DNA from: Bursaphelenchus xylophilus
Lineage: Eukaryota > Nematoda > Chromadorea > Rhabditida > Aphelenchoididae
Direction: 5' to 3'
Length of the DNA: 64,000 bases
NCBI GenBank assembly: GCA_904066235.2
Contig: CAJFCV020000005.1
Span: 6,133,501-6,197,500 of the forward strand
The first letter of the stretch is position 1. Each line of letters opens with the position of its first letter. A model generated the notes under the pieces. It searched no databases, was not told the DNA's origin, and saw only the letters and a list, made by a program, of their open reading frames with translations. The position numbers were made by a program, and so were the translations under genes. Below, in pieces: positions 31,861 to 45,096 of this stretch.

Positions 31861-34027
31861 TCGTTTAAAAAAATATTTTTTTGAGTTGTAGGTAGCATTT
31901 TCATATCTCATTTTTTGATTACAAAAGGGTTTCTTACATCACGTCGATTCGAACGGTACCAATCTTGCAATGCCTGCTTTTTTGCTGACAAACTTAGCCA
32001 GTTTTGGGCATTTTTGACCCTTAAACCCAAAATTTGCTAATTTTTTCATATCCTTGATCAGCACAATTTTTCGGATTTTCCGAGATATGTCCCGTCTAAA
32101 CGTAGGAGCCCCCATAAAAGTATTTTCCTTGTGAAAAAGATCCGAAGCCAATCCGAGCCGCCGTTATCGAGGCGTACGAAAATGTTACAGAACCTACAGT
32201 AAGCTAAAAAATCAAAATTAAATTTTTTTGTATTTAATTGTTATTCCAAATGCTATCAGTGGTGACGGTATGAAGATCATGTTCTGAATTCTTGTTTCGT
32301 GTGCACTGGGTGTTCGACTCTCTCGCTCAATCTGGTTTAATACAAGAGATAAGAATTAATGTTACGCAATTACAGCGTCTCTTGTGGCTAACGTGAGTCT
32401 CCCATTGGATTGCAATTCGAACGATCGATCGCTGGATCCGAAACAATTAAATGCGTCTACAGTTGCAGTAGTTACCAAGGAGGGTGTGGTTGTAATAGAC
32501 TTTAACTAGAAATAAACAGCCATTTTTAGTCTGTTATTACTCGTTCATTCGTAAATTATGTTTTTTTTCGATTTTTATACACAAGTTCGGAATATTAGGC
32601 ATTAATTTGAATGAAAAAGATGACATCATCAGACTCAAAATTCGACCACCTACAATCTACATAAAAACAAAGTAGTTCGCGGCAGTAATGACTTCGTTTT
32701 GAAGACCTCTTTGAAGTAAATTGGCGGCATTCAGGCGATGTCCAAATAGATTCAATTTGGCGCTTGAAGGGAGGAGAAACGAAGAAGCCCGGAGGGGAAA
32801 AGGACGCAGAAATGTCAAGTCTAAATAAGAGAAAGAGGTAATGCGTTTTCCTCCCGTCTTTTGCACTTTATGCTCGCACAACGTGTCCTGTGCACGGGGA
32901 TCTCATGGCCGATGAAGATCTTTTCCTTTGCTTTATTTGGTTTCGGGCGCTCTTCGGGAGCCCGTGCTGTCTTCCGAAGCCGACCCAAACCCCAAAGGCC
33001 AAGAAAAAGGTGCACTTGCTTCGGGGCGTTTTCATTTGCCGATTCCTCGAGATTACTCGGTTTAAAGGCCGATGCATTAAGAAGGGGGGATAGAAGTAGC
33101 GGGAGTAACAAAGACCCGCGAACGTCCGGTCGGGAAGTCGCGCGTGCTCTATGTCCCCAGGGGACGGGCCCCCAGTCCCATCGAAGACCGGCGTGGGAAA
33201 GTTTTGACGAGGGTTTGGGTTCGGAAACTCTTTTGTTGGGCAGGTCGGAACTCTGGTCGTTTCCGGCACTCACCTCTTCTTTCCCTCAGGCCGTCTTGGC
33301 CGCCGTCTCAAGGGCACTCGGTTTCAGTTTTTGTTGCTACTTTTTCGGGTACAGCCCTAAAGGGAAAGCACCCGGCTATTTATGCAAAACTTGAGTTGTT
33401 TTGAACATTTTCGGTTAACCCTCGAGTCTTTCCCCACTTTTCGGTTGTCATCATTTGGGTTGTATGCAAAATAAATGATCATAGAAACGAGTTTGCACCT
33501 AATTTATCTCTCTGAATCTGACTTTGATGGGCACCTTTTCGTAGGACTTTTGACATCTAAAAAGCGCCTGAGGCTAAGAGACTAGCAAAGTTTGTGGTGG
33601 GGTCAGATTTGCTGGGTGACAACGTCAGCCTAAGGAAAGGTTTTTGGCCAGAAAGGTGTTGTAATTTGAAGAGAGGGAAGATTGATTTTTTATGTTGCCA
33701 ATAAATTGCTTTTCCTTGATTTATTTGAGAAGCCCTGTTACGGTAGATGTCCAAGTGTCCTAATCCCTCTTTACTATTACTTTTGTGTTTATTTTCTTTG
33801 TGAAGGACGCGGAGAGGCTTGGTTAACTTGAGGTCGCTGTTGGATACGAGTTTTCTTTGTTTTAGGGGACCCTGGGACGTTCTCCGAGCGACGCCATATT
33901 CTCACGACGCCCAACCTGGCCCAGCCGATCGTCGGCCTCGCGTGTCAACCGTGCTTGGAGGACCGCGGGGCATGTCCGGCCGAAGAGTTGGGCCGCTTTT
34001 GATCGACCATCTTCTTGTTTCAGCTCA
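31861..34027. other. intergenic, repeat debris and a G+C-rich island
   Basis: About 2.2 kb. Positions 31940-32160 resemble a dispersed repeat (gacaaacttagccag, ccgagatatgtccc). Positions 32860-33340 are G+C-rich and open in several frames on both strands without recognisable protein, more like a promoter or 5' region than a gene. A short exon boundary (tttcag at about 34021) precedes the Ly6 gene ATG at 34028, so part of this stretch is its promoter and 5' UTR. Confidence 0.4.
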
Positions 34028-35404
34028 ATGGAGGTGAATGTCGAGCAGAGGCGACTGCTGCAGGCATTTCTCTTCTTCTCCTTCTTCGGAGGTAAGACTA
34101 ATAACAGGTATGCGGTCAGACATGTAAACAGACCCATATCGGATGACAGTCAACAGGCATCCAACGTATTTCCCACTTTTTTTACGCACCCAGTAATCAT
34201 AACTGATATTTAAAAAATATAATCTAATGAAATATACATAGTTTAATATTACGTAATACGATCAAAAAAGCTTCTGAAATTTTCAGTTAATTCGGCTGGG
34301 ATAGGTTGCTTCGTCTGTAGTTCATTCAATCAGGGGAACCCCGAGTGCGAAGACATGTTCAACTCGAGTGTGTCGCACAGTGCAAAGGGATCTGTCGCCA
34401 ATTATCAATACCCATGTTGGGCGTTCAAAAAGGATCGACAAGGGCTCTTCCCAGCCGATCATTGTGTCAAAGTCAATGGATATCAGAGTAAGTCTCAATT
34501 ATTATTTTTTCACTCCTCATAATTTCTTGATTTATTTACTTTACCGTTCCAGCCGATGACAATTCCCAGACAATCCTCATTCGAACATGTGCATTGGACT
34601 CTGGGACTCTAACCGCAGACACAGGTATGTCGAAATTTATGCGATTAGGACTCATTTTGTGCATTCCTTGAATAGTTATAATCTAAAGCAGACCATAAAA
34701 TTGTTCGCTACTGGTTTTTAACATCCGGGATTTTTATGGGCCGTACATTTTATGAGTCAAAAAGCACGAGTCCAAACTTCAGACCATACATGAAGTCCTT
34801 GCAGTTCCTCAAATTAATTGCCGTTAAGATAGGCATTTTGTAAAATTAAAATTTATGTGGTATCAAATTAAGGTGGTCATATAAGTATTCAAAATATATT
34901 TTTCTCAAATCGCGATTTTCGGTGCACAAAAAAGTCGACGCCCAAATCAAAAAATTGCCGCCGACTTAATTTTTTCTCGGCACCGAATTCTGAAACCCGG
35001 TGAATTTTTCTGTTTTTCGAAATCAGTGCACAAAGTCTTAAGTCTATTTGGACCGCATTTCGGAATTCGGTGCTGAAAAAATTAAGTCGCCGCCAATTTT
35101 TCGATTTGGGCGTCGACTTTTTTGTGCACCGAAAATCGCGATTTGGGGAAAAAATTTTAATATTTGTATGACCACCTTTATATTGAACCCGAACTGAAAC
35201 AAAAATATGTACTGCCATAAACTTGTTTATCAAACATTTACAGAGATCGTTCGGATCAGTCACTGTGGCCATTTCAAGTACGAGGGAAAACAATATACGG
35301 GTTGTGTGCAGTCCTGTGACACCGATGGTTGTAATGGTGTCACGGGACCCGGGGTCATGAAGATGGCTGTTCTAGTGGGGCTGATCCTAGCCTCAATGTT
35401 ATAA
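34028..35404 (+). CDS. quiver/sleepless-like Ly6 GPI-anchored protein
   Basis: Four exons: from 34028, the second starting near 34288, the third near 34553 and the last 35242-35404. Signal peptide RLLQAFLFFSFFGG, then GCFVCSSFNQGNPECEDMFN, YPCWAFKKDRQG, IRTCALDSG, ISHCGHFKYEGKQYTGCVQS and CDTDGCNGVTG, ending in a hydrophobic GPI signal (MAVLVGLILASML). This Cys pattern, with C-x2-C at the start, the CxxDGCN end and about ten cysteines, is that of the quiver/sleepless group that modulates potassium channels and receptors in insects. The assignment to that group, beyond Ly6/uPAR, is an inference. The third intron carries an inverted-repeat element. Confidence 0.78.
34871..35177. mobile_element. 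fold-back element with TTA flanks in Ly6 gene intron
   Basis: A 307-bp near-palindrome. The left end AGGTGGTCATATAAGTATT matches the complement of the right end (ATATTTGTATGACCACCT). The inner arms pair as well: AAATCGCGATTTTCGGTGCA on the left against its complement on the right, and AAAAAAGTCGACGCCCAAAT against ATTTGGGCGTCGACTTTTTT. TTA occurs directly on both sides (34868-34870 and 35178-35180), as expected of a 3-bp target duplication of PIF/Harbinger-type elements. No coding capacity. Confidence 0.7.
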
Positions 35405-35541
35405 ATTCCTCAACGCCACAAAACATTCCACATCCTTTCTTTTCTATTTTTTATATTATTTTATGAATGAAAGTCTTCAACATGACCCGTTATATAGAAA
35501 TCTGGCAAGGTGCGATAAGTGTAACATACGAGCAGTGAGGT

Positions 35542-38500
35542 TCATGACTTGTGCTTCGGTTTGGGAGGCAACGGAGGGGCGTCCAGACTTTGAGGATCCT
35601 GAGGAGAAGGGCGCGCATCCTGGGAGGCCAGTCTAGGCTTGGGTGGGAGAGGGGGCGCCCGCATCTCTTCATTAGAGGGACCATTCATGCCGGCCGAAGA
35701 TGGATTCCTCGACAATCCAGTCGGTTTGGGAGGTCGTGGTGGGGCCCGGGCTTCATCTGAAGTCACCGAATGCTCTGATCTTCCACCAGCCGAGGATGGA
35801 AGTGGGACCATCAGACTGACAGTTGGGGATCGAGGCGAGGGAGATCTGCTATCTTCTGAATAATCATTATCATTGTTCCGGTAATCACCAGAGCTCCACA
35901 GAATTCAAAACCCAAGTTCAAGTTGGATAATTTTTGAACGCCAAGTTCAGGAATTCAAGGCCTCCAAGTTCAAAACCAAGTCTATTTTTTTCAGGATCTT
36001 TGCTGCAAATCTTTTCCTCTTTGTGTGCATAAACTTCAGTATGCAGGAAGAAAACATAATTTTCCAACGCCGAAAATCGAGTTTCTTTAAAAAAAGTTTT
36101 TGTGTTTGAGACCCAAATAAGTGCCCAATTTCCGTTCAAATATCAGTAAATAATGGCGGGTCGTCGCAACAAAATCTTTCGCCTCGTCGAAAAAGCGTGC
36201 AGTCGCGCACCAAATCTCCAGCTGCGACTTGTCGTCTCAAAGCGATGAGCGCGACGACTCACCACGATTTTCCCGACAGATTGATAAACAACTTGCATTC
36301 GCGAACTTGAACTTAATTCGAACCTTCGTGAAACCCTGCTAATGACATACCTATATGATGATTCTGACGAGGTGGAATTCCCGGAGGATCATCCAATGAA
36401 GCGGAGAAGTCTTGCCGAATCTCTGAATGATTTTTTTATTAAATATCATAGTATACATGACACTTAGATATTGCAATTGCTTACCAGACTCCTCTTTCCT
36501 CCCCATTAAAGGTACCGAAAGCGGAGGAGAACTTGGATTCGGAGCCGGCGGCTTCCTTAAGGGTAACGTCTGAGACGATCCAGTCACATCTTTCCTCAAT
36601 GGGGGCTGAGATAAGGTGAAGGTAGCATTAGTGACGGCAGGTAAGGCCTTTGGATTCATCTTGGAAGATGCCTGCGGATGAACGGGAGGGAACGCGAATC
36701 TTGTTTCATGGGATGATAACGGAGCCGGAGGGAATCTTCTGGAAGATGTTGGTGTAGAAGATGTATTCGCTGAGGACGGACTTCTGTGATCACTTGGAGA
36801 AGAACTAGAGCAAACACCAGCTGAATGCGGAGGTTGGGCGGAGATGTATTCGGATGTAAACGCCTGATTGATCCTTCCGTGAGCATCCCCAACCCATTTG
36901 GGATGGTGTCCTGGACTGATATCGACGATCGCAAAGGGATTCTCGTCCGTCGGATTTAACGCCGGAGGGCTTTTTTGGACCGGTGATGTTAGGTTGGACT
37001 TGGGGGCGGGTTTGTGAGGGAAGGGGGCCGGCATGGTATGGGAATGATAGGCGTTGTGACTACGAGATCGTTGGAAATTGGAGTTGGTCTTGGAAGGTTT
37101 GATTCCAGGCGACTTGAGTTCTTCTTGAGAATGTTTCGGTTTCTAAAGCACTTTTAAACTACAGCAATCTTCCTACCGTATTGTCGGTGTTGGTCCCTTC
37201 CCTCGGCTCCAACTCTTTTGATTTGTTGTAAAGGTAAGTCTCGAAATCATCTTTATCCGAAAATCCTTCCAATGGATCGATCTGCTCAAAGAATTGCTAA
37301 AATATTTTAATTCGTTTTAGAATTACAGTAACCCACTCTTATTGAAGGTTCAACTTGAAGGGCATAAGGTTGGTTTTGATACATCTGGATCTCCCGAATC
37401 ACTGCAGCAATCTTACGACATTTCATAAATGAGACCAGCTTTCGATTGTGGGCCTCAGGGTCCTAGAAATAACTTTAATAAGGGGTTTTGTTACTTACGT
37501 TGTCATGAAGATCATTATCCGCTTGATGATAAGTACTTCGGCCGGTTTTAAAGAAGAATATCTGACTCAGATATGTTCCTGAAACATGAAATACACTGTT
37601 ACATTCTCAAAAAAGACTCACCAGCAAAGGGAACACAAGGTGGATTAATTGACCGTAATCTCTGAAGCATTTCCTTCCAATGGGGATCACAGAGCTTCTG
37701 GAATCTACCGTACCATGCTTGTTTCTCCTTATCCAATCGCTAAAACAATAATTTCATTCATAATATTACTCACGGATTGACTGTCCTTTAACCTGAACAC
37801 CGAACTGCAATTTAACGCCGAATAGAAGGCGACAACTCCATTAAAATTATTTAATTCCTCAAAAACACACATGATTTCAAGGACCCTGGAGAAGATCTCA
37901 ACTCTCTCTTCCATCGATTTGGTCTCCACAATCGACTTGGCCACCCAATACGTCAACTAAAAATATTATTGTTCATTAACGAGACCCACTTTGGTACTAT
38001 GATCAATCAACTTTAGTAACTGAGGACTCTTTTTGTACTTCTCATCCTGTTTTGTCCATGCAGCATCTACCAATTCAATTGGTTTTATAGCCCGATATAA
38101 ATAAAAGTGAAGTAAAGTGACTTGACGACCAATCTCCAATGGATGTAATGTCAAGATGTCATAATTATCAATGTCACCTTGCTTGGCTGTATGCCATACA
38201 ATCTCGGGGACATCTTGAGAGAAGGCGATCTCCACTTTGTTCTCTTCTACTCGATCTTCTGTGGGTGAGGAGGGATCGGCTTCCTTTTGCTTCCTTTCCA
38301 GAGCATCCAGAATTTTGGCGGCCCACTTCTTCTGATTGTTGGATAGCTTTATAACATTCCCATTCAAAAATTCCTTCATTTTCTTGCAAAGATCCGGATC
38401 ACAGAAGTCGTAGGAGTGATAGCGGACCCAATGGTTCATTATCTGCATGACCTTGTGCTGTATTGGCTTCTGATATTCTTCTCTAAATCGATGAAAAGCC

Positions 38501-41018
38501 TGTTCAAGATTGGCTGGCGAGATTTGATTGTAAGTCTGCCATCCATGGGATTGGACCGTGTCATATCTCCCAGCAAGAGGACCTCCACTCTTGATTGCCT
38601 GAATAGGGGTTGTGAATTGTTGGTCCAGATGAGCAAAAACCTGGGGCACGGGGATGCTGAATCTCTCGATCAGATAGTCCATTAGGTCTGTAGACGAACA
38701 GAAAGATCGGTAGGTTGTCATAAACGTCTTCACAAACTCGCTGTCCACGTAATGGGGATAAGTGAGGCGCTCAACCAGCTTGAGAATGGTTCCACTTCTG
38801 ACCACGGGGACCCCGCTATTATGGGTGTAATCCTCGAATATTATATTCTCATCCATATCTGGCTCGGCATAACGGTATTCAGCGGGTGTAGGGATCATCA
38901 AAGGTACCCTCTTCTCTTCCTCCTTCTGATAGGAATCGCGCATTCGATGAAGAATACTGGCTGTTTGCATCTCAATTAATGACGTCATCCAGTCATCTCT
39001 CTCTTCTACAGTATGACAAAACAAAGTTATCTCCTTTACATCAGATCCCTTCGTCGCTGCTCGAATTCGAAAGGCATTTTTGAGATCTGGATAAAATAGA
39101 TTAGTTAACAAAATATATACAAAAAAAGCTACCTTCATCATCAGGAAGATCGATAATATCAGCTTTTCGTATATCAAACTGGTCCTTGTACTTGTAAACA
39201 TCGCCTTTGTTTTGTTTTATTGTCTTCGTAACCACAAGAATGTTGTCGAATAGGAAGATATGCCGTTCGGTAGAGCTCTTTCCTCTCAGGATGTTATCTA
39301 TATTAACAAAACCCAAATAAAAATGCAATATTACGCTTACCGGCCAATGTTGGACTGTGTCTAACCTTCTGAAGATCGCCTTCTCTGATAAAAGCATAAC
39401 ATTGACTTCCAATATTCTTCCCCACCCATCCGTCAATGCTCTTCTGAATCCTCGGAATGATTCCTACAGGCCATGACGTCTCTTTTTTAAAACGATGGCC
39501 ATGTTTTTCTCTAAAGCAAAATAATTTTTAATTTAATGTCATCCGAATTTAACGCTGTACTTACAAATTATTTAGAGCCGGTAATTGTTTGCTCACTTGT
39601 ACCAACAGCACTTCACAGTTGTAAAGATCTTCCCGATCCATCTCGGACAAACTACTCTTATACAACAACTTGATATACTTGAGGTAAGTGTAAAAATGGG
39701 CAACAACGGTGTATAACAAAGCTGGCAGAACGTATTTCACGGCCATTCGAAAGGTCTGGCCTGTAGGTAATGAGCTATAAGTTCTGTCTTCCAGGTCAAA
39801 AAAGGTTTTATATTTGGGTTCTTGGATAAGATGGATCACTTTCTGATGGATGTTCCCCTCGAAGATGGACTAAACCAATAATGTTGTAACCATAATACTT
39901 ACAGCAAAATTAACAAAGGCCTCGAATTCCATTCCCTCGACCAATTCGATGAAGCCAGCACCAATGCAAGGGGGATCTGTCATCTCCATCCCTTCGTCAA
40001 TCGTCCGATGAATTTTGATCGCCAATTCATAGATTTCCCCAACGTTTCCAAAGACCGATGTTAATAATCTCTATAAAGGGATTTAAACCTAAAATTAAAG
40101 TACCTTTCCAGTTGCATCAGTCCCAATTCCTTGCTCCAATCTCCTCTTAAACACATTCACAATAGTACTGACATCTTCGATAAAACTTTTTTCGTCCTTG
40201 CAGAAAGTCCTGCAGATCTTCTCATACTGATTGGCATCGGCTGTACTCAACTTGGCAGGCATTGTTTCCCGGATTACTGCATTCTCCTTTTCCACATCAT
40301 CATAATCGCTTTCTCCCATTAATCCATCCACCAAATCAGCTAAATCTCGATCTGCATTCAAAGCTGTTCTTAATGCAGATAAAGTGATCGTCCTGTTATC
40401 GTCCATCATCTTATTTACATAAGTACCCGACCAATTAATGATCAGATAGTTTATGTATTCGAGGATGGCCATTATCTCCATGGTGGCATTGTCGTCCAAA
40501 CGATGGGGGTTATTCTCTTTGACAATCGTTTGGAGACGAGTGAATGTTGAATTCAGAGATTTGGCTTCCTTTGATCTGCTCTTACTAAAGAGACCAGGGA
40601 GTTCCTCTTTCGGGTCATGATGCTATAAACAGGCATTAGAGTGACGACAGTAACCCTGGGGTTTAATTAATGATTCAAAATGCTCGTACCTTCATTACAA
40701 AACTCTCGAGAGTACTGGGAAAAGTCGCTCGGACCTTGTCCATGAGATCTGTTCGACTCTCCGGCTTCTGTCTGAGGATCTCCCCCAAAATATGAATAAG
40801 AACATCAGATATAAATAACATGGCCTCCCTCTCCAATCCCATCCCTGGATGAGTCTGATTGCATGTCTAAAAGACGAAGGGAATAAGAAAAAACACCGGC
40901 TTACCAAATATATTCTGTCGACAAAGAGATCTTTACATTGTTGATTCAACTTCTCCATCAAGAGGTGTCTTTCATCATTTTGCTGTGATTCCGAGCCCCC
41001 GGATGCAGCCATTGACAT
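35542..41018 (-). CDS. SOS1: Son of sevenless, Ras guanine nucleotide exchange factor
   Basis: About 16 exons from ATG 41018 to TGA 35542. SOS links receptor tyrosine kinases to Ras by exchanging GDP for GTP. In order: the histone-fold-like N-terminal region; the DH domain ([20 protein letters not shown]); the PH domain ([15 protein letters not shown] to [13 protein letters not shown]); the REM domain with [20 protein letters not shown]; and the catalytic CDC25 domain ([45 protein letters not shown]). The Pro-rich tail has three copies of APPxPPKP near the C-terminus, likely SH3-binding sites for a GRB2/SEM-5 adaptor. One intron (about 35870-36350) is repeat-filled. An upstream in-frame extension into the first exon exists, so the exact start is uncertain. 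Confidence 0.94.
35880..36330. repeat. repeat-rich SOS intron
   Basis: The intron contains several copies of CAAGTTCA (near 35910, 35942, 35970, and reversed near 36305) and a segment with gcgcgacgactcac resembling common nematode interspersed repeats. No coding sequence. Confidence 0.4.
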
Positions 41019-41719
41019 CAATGTTCCATCCAGAAAGAGCGTGGACAATTTTCTGAAATTAGATAGCTTAATTTCAACGCATAAAAACCGTAAAATGGGA
41101 GCGATACCAAGAAATATTATACTTGAGATAAAAAAATAAAACGCGGTATGCAAACATTGTAAGGCAGTACACTTACTGTTACGCACGGTAAACTGCGGAT
41201 ATCAGCATTAAAAAATCAAGTTAAAGAATATCAAAAGCGATTGGAAAAAGACAAAATTAAACCCGATAAGAGAGCGATATAGGTCAGAAAAGTGCGCAAT
41301 TAGACAGAACCGATCAGAAATAACGTCCCCTGCCTTCTGTGTCGTCTTCTGATTTACGGCCGCCAAAAGGGTTTTCTTTTGTTTTATTTAATATCTCTTC
41401 ATTCAGTCAGCTGTTGTCAAAACCCGAGTCCGAATCGACCTGAACGCGGATTCTTTTGTAAATAGTTTAAAGGTAAGGATACGGGGGTTTAAGATCTATG
41501 TTTGTTATATTTTATAGTGTAAACAAGTGTTAATTTTGCCCGTATGTACAGAATTCAGTCCAAATACTGAATTTGCCGCTTTTGACTGGATTGGAAAAAA
41601 AATTTATAATCACCTATATCTATAAACAGTTAACACTTCTTTTCACGTATTTATAAGTAAATGATTATGTCTTTTTGGAGCTGTTTTCGTCCGGAAAACA
41701 AGATATTACAGTTGATTTC
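41019..41719. other. intergenic / SOS 5' region
   Basis: A+T-rich, no supported gene; contains the putative SOS promoter and 5' UTR and the 3' end of SNAPC3. Confidence 0.35.
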
Positions 41720-43105
41720 TTATTCCAAACATCCTCGATCAATGAAATGATATGCTTTAAAGGTGCCTATCCTCATTTTCCTTTCATAATGGAACTGTTT
41801 GAAGCAATCATCGCACATAAAACCTGGATTTACAGGCATTCGATCACTTTCCGTCACCACAAATCTATAAAGAACATTACTACTCAAGATTAACCTTACG
41901 AAGCAATACTATCCTTGCAAACACAGCAGTTGATTTGCTTTATATTATCATAGACGAGCAAGGGATATTCATTTACATCTTGGACATCATTCGGGTTCAT
42001 CAGTCTGAGATCAGTGAAAATAATCAGATGTTCGCAATGACCTACAATAACATAAAGGAACATTTTAAAAGTACCTTGATGGATGAACACGTAGGGCTGT
42101 CCCAGTCTAAGAGTTAGATCCCTTATTTTTACGTCCTTAATGTCTTTTACATGATGTTCCTTAAAGACTTTGTTCTTTCTGGTCATGAATTCTCGTGTTT
42201 GTCTAAAGAAGACAGTATTTTAGGTATACTAAAGCTTACTCGGATATATCCACAGAATTGGGATTAGTCCTGTCAATAAAAAACGTGTCGAATATAAAGA
42301 AGAAGCCTGACGGATACTTATTCTGAAACAAATTGTTCATTTTTTACTTAAAACTTAGCAAACTAACCAAAAAGTAATTGTTAGAATCGTTGGCTTCCTC
42401 GAAATCCTGCTTATTACACCAGAAGTCAGCTTGACAAAAGATCTTTTCCCTCAGCTTTGTGAGTAACATGTCACCTCTGACCTGATACTTCACTTCACAT
42501 TGCTTTCTCATTGAAATGTCTGTTGCTTGATTGGACAAGGTATTCATGGGCGAGAGAAGACTGACGGTGACAACCACATCCTTCTCGGCGACCTCCACTT
42601 TTGCTTGTAAAGGCTTCTCTAATGCAAAATCTCTGTATTTATAATACTTTCCACGCTTTAAATAGGTATTCTTCAGCTTCGTTTTCCCTGCATTTCTTGT
42701 TCTCATATCATTCAGAACTCTAAAAAATAAACGTAAAGAATACTCCACTTACATGTGACTATGAAGAGTGCTATCAAGCGGAGGAAAGCCAGGCTCAAAC
42801 TCGATAACGGGGTATTGCTCAATAATGTGCTCCAGATTAGCACTAAAAGAAGATCAAGGATAATATAATTTAACTTACTCAACTTCTTTCACTGTCTTCT
42901 GGGCTTCATCGGAGTTTTGATCATAATCCTGCGCGAAGGCGACGAAGTTCTCCCGTACATCCTCCTCTCCAGTTCGATCAGATCCATTAAAAAAATTAAA
43001 TAATCCTTTCTCGGCTTCTATCGCCTCATTCAGAAACTCTTTTATATTGACGGGAGGAGAGAAATAACTATGTTTTACCGGTGGCTGAACATAATCCATC
43101 GACAT
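41720..43105 (-). CDS. SNAPC3: SNAPC3, snRNA-activating protein complex subunit 3
   Basis: Multi-exon gene from ATG 43105 to TAA 41720. SNAPC3 is a DNA-contacting subunit of the complex that starts transcription of snRNA genes by RNA polymerases II and III. Family landmarks: FFFIFDTFFIDRTNPNSVDI, then IRDLTLRLGQPYVFIHQGTC spliced into CEHLIIFTDLRLMNPNDV, EYPLLVYDNIKQ, and the zinc-binding pairs CCVCKDS and MCDDCFKQFHY, ending AYHFIDRGCLE. The N-terminal half is divergent and acidic, as in other species. Confidence 0.9.
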
Positions 43106-43594
43106 CTCGATGTCCTGCAGTTATTTTGGGCTTCATAGAAATTGGACTGATTTCTTGTATCTCTTTTTTCCCGACACATGTGTATACCTCCTTGAATTCA
43201 GTCCAATTTCACTTTTTCGAATTTCCCTGTGTCCAACTTACATACCTTATCCACGTTCTTTTAGTGGAATTTCACTCTGTCCAATTTCCATGAAGCCACA
43301 AAAGCATGTTCTGCAAAACTAAATATTTTTTTTTCGGAAGCAGGATTCTTGAAAAGGCGTCATTCTGACAAAAACGAGCAGAAAATACGGAATTTCTTCT
43401 TCTTCCAGCTTGATGGAATCATGACCTATTCCACATGTGGACGGATACTTATCCAGCTAACAGCACAGGTAGTTATTGATACTATTTTTGAGGAGTCCTT
43501 TATTATTATTATAGCAGTCATGACGACGGGGTTTTTTAGAAATTCAACGTAAAATAAAATATTTTATTCGCAATCAGAAACGATCTAATGTGCA
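43106..43594. promoter_or_regulatory. divergent intergenic region, SNAPC3 / DPAGT1
   Basis: About 490 bp between divergent starts. Contains three imperfect copies of gtccaatttca (near 43200, 43270), possibly a small local repeat. No supported gene. Confidence 0.35.
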
Positions 43595-45042
43595 ATGTCG
43601 TGGGCCGAGGTGATAGGATTGCTAAACTGGGGCCTTGGCCAGACGATAATTTCGAGTGTTATTTTAAGTATTCTCACTTTCAAGACCTCTTATTATTATG
43701 TGAAAGTCTTCATTCCCATGTTTATTGAGAAAGGACATTACGGACAAGATAGATGCAAGGTGAGCGAAGTAGGATTGTGAGAATTATGGTTTAGAGTTCT
43801 TCTGGACCTGTTGCAGAGCCATTGGGGGTCGTTGCAGCGGCTGTATACCTTATATTTATCTTCCTCTTCATCGCCGTGCCTTTTTATGAATGGAAGGCCG
43901 AAGTTCACAACTTTATGCCCACGATGAGGTTACTCTTTCTTTTAGCGGGTTTGATCAGCATTTGTACGTCAATTCTTCTTGGATTTGCTGATGATATGCT
44001 GGATCTAAGGTGGAGGCACAAGCTGATATTTCCCTTCTTGTCTTCGGTTCCTCTTGTTCTGGTATATTTCATTTCAGGTATGAGTTAGTTTTTGTTTTTC
44101 AGCTTTTTTATTTAGGTGAAAGAACGGCGATGTCCATGCCAAAGTTTTTGCACGGACTCCTTGGACAGCACTATATTGAACTTAGTGTTTTCTTCTATGT
44201 GTACATCATTATGTTGGTCATCTTTTGTACGAATGCCATTAATATTATTGCCGGTATAAATGGAGTGGAAGTCAGTCAGTCGATCGTTGTAGCGTCCAGT
44301 CTGGCCCTTTTTAATTTGATTCAAATTGGAAGGCTGGATGACTCGGAATCCGTGTGGTCTCACACATTGTCCTTCTGTTTATTATGCCCTTTCATCGCGA
44401 CTTCTCTGGGATTATATCTTCATAACAAGTATCCGGCTAAGGCGTTTGTGGGCGACACTTTCTGCTACTTTGCTGGGATGACTTTGGCTGTGGTTGCAGT
44501 AATTGGCCACTTCTCAAAGACCTTGATATTGTTCTTGATCCCGCAGGTAATCTGAAGTCTCAGTATGATATTCAGTATTCAGATATTCAATTTCTTATAT
44601 TCATGTCCTCAACTGTTCCACTTTGTTCCGTGTCCCAGACATAGGCTACCGAAGTATGATCAAAAGTCGGACTTGTTGAATATGAGCAGGGCCGAGTTCA
44701 AAGCCGGTGATGTTAAGCTACTGGGAGGTCTTATGATCAAGGTGCTGACTGTATTCAGACTCTTAGATTACACGGAGTTTGAGAAAGATGGAGAAAAGTA
44801 AGTTATGTCGATATTACACAAATGTTTTGTGTAATATTTTATGTGAATTTAAACATCTCTATTTTTTCAGGTGGATCTCAGTGAATAACATGACGATCCT
44901 GAACTTTCTCCTCAAATTGCACGGGCCAATGAGCGAATACGAGCTAAATAATTTGTTCATCAAGTATCAGATCACCTGTTCTCTGGTCGCTTTCTTCATC
45001 AGATTTGTGGTCGCCGGATTTTTCTACGATAATGTACTGTAA
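43595..45042 (+). CDS. DPAGT1: DPAGT1/ALG7, dolichyl-phosphate GlcNAc-1-phosphotransferase
   Basis: Several exons from ATG 43595 to TAA 45042, about 410 residues. The enzyme starts N-glycan assembly at the ER by adding GlcNAc-1-phosphate to dolichyl phosphate; it is the target of tunicamycin. Ten or so hydrophobic segments are seen, with family motifs GHYGQDRCK, the catalytic LLGFADDMLDLRWRHKL (DD), NAINIIAGINGVEV, FVGDTFCYFAGM and the cytosolic CPRHRLPKYD. The C-terminal NMTILNFLLKLHGPMSE block is also typical. Confidence 0.95.
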
Positions 45043-45096
45043 TTTAAATATTTATTAGAATAATTTATATTAGTCATAGCTCGATAAATTGTTATC

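Noticed and set aside
32861..33394. 177-residue plus-strand frame in a G+C-rich island
   Set aside because: Several frames on both strands are open here; composition is low in stops and no domain or signal is seen.
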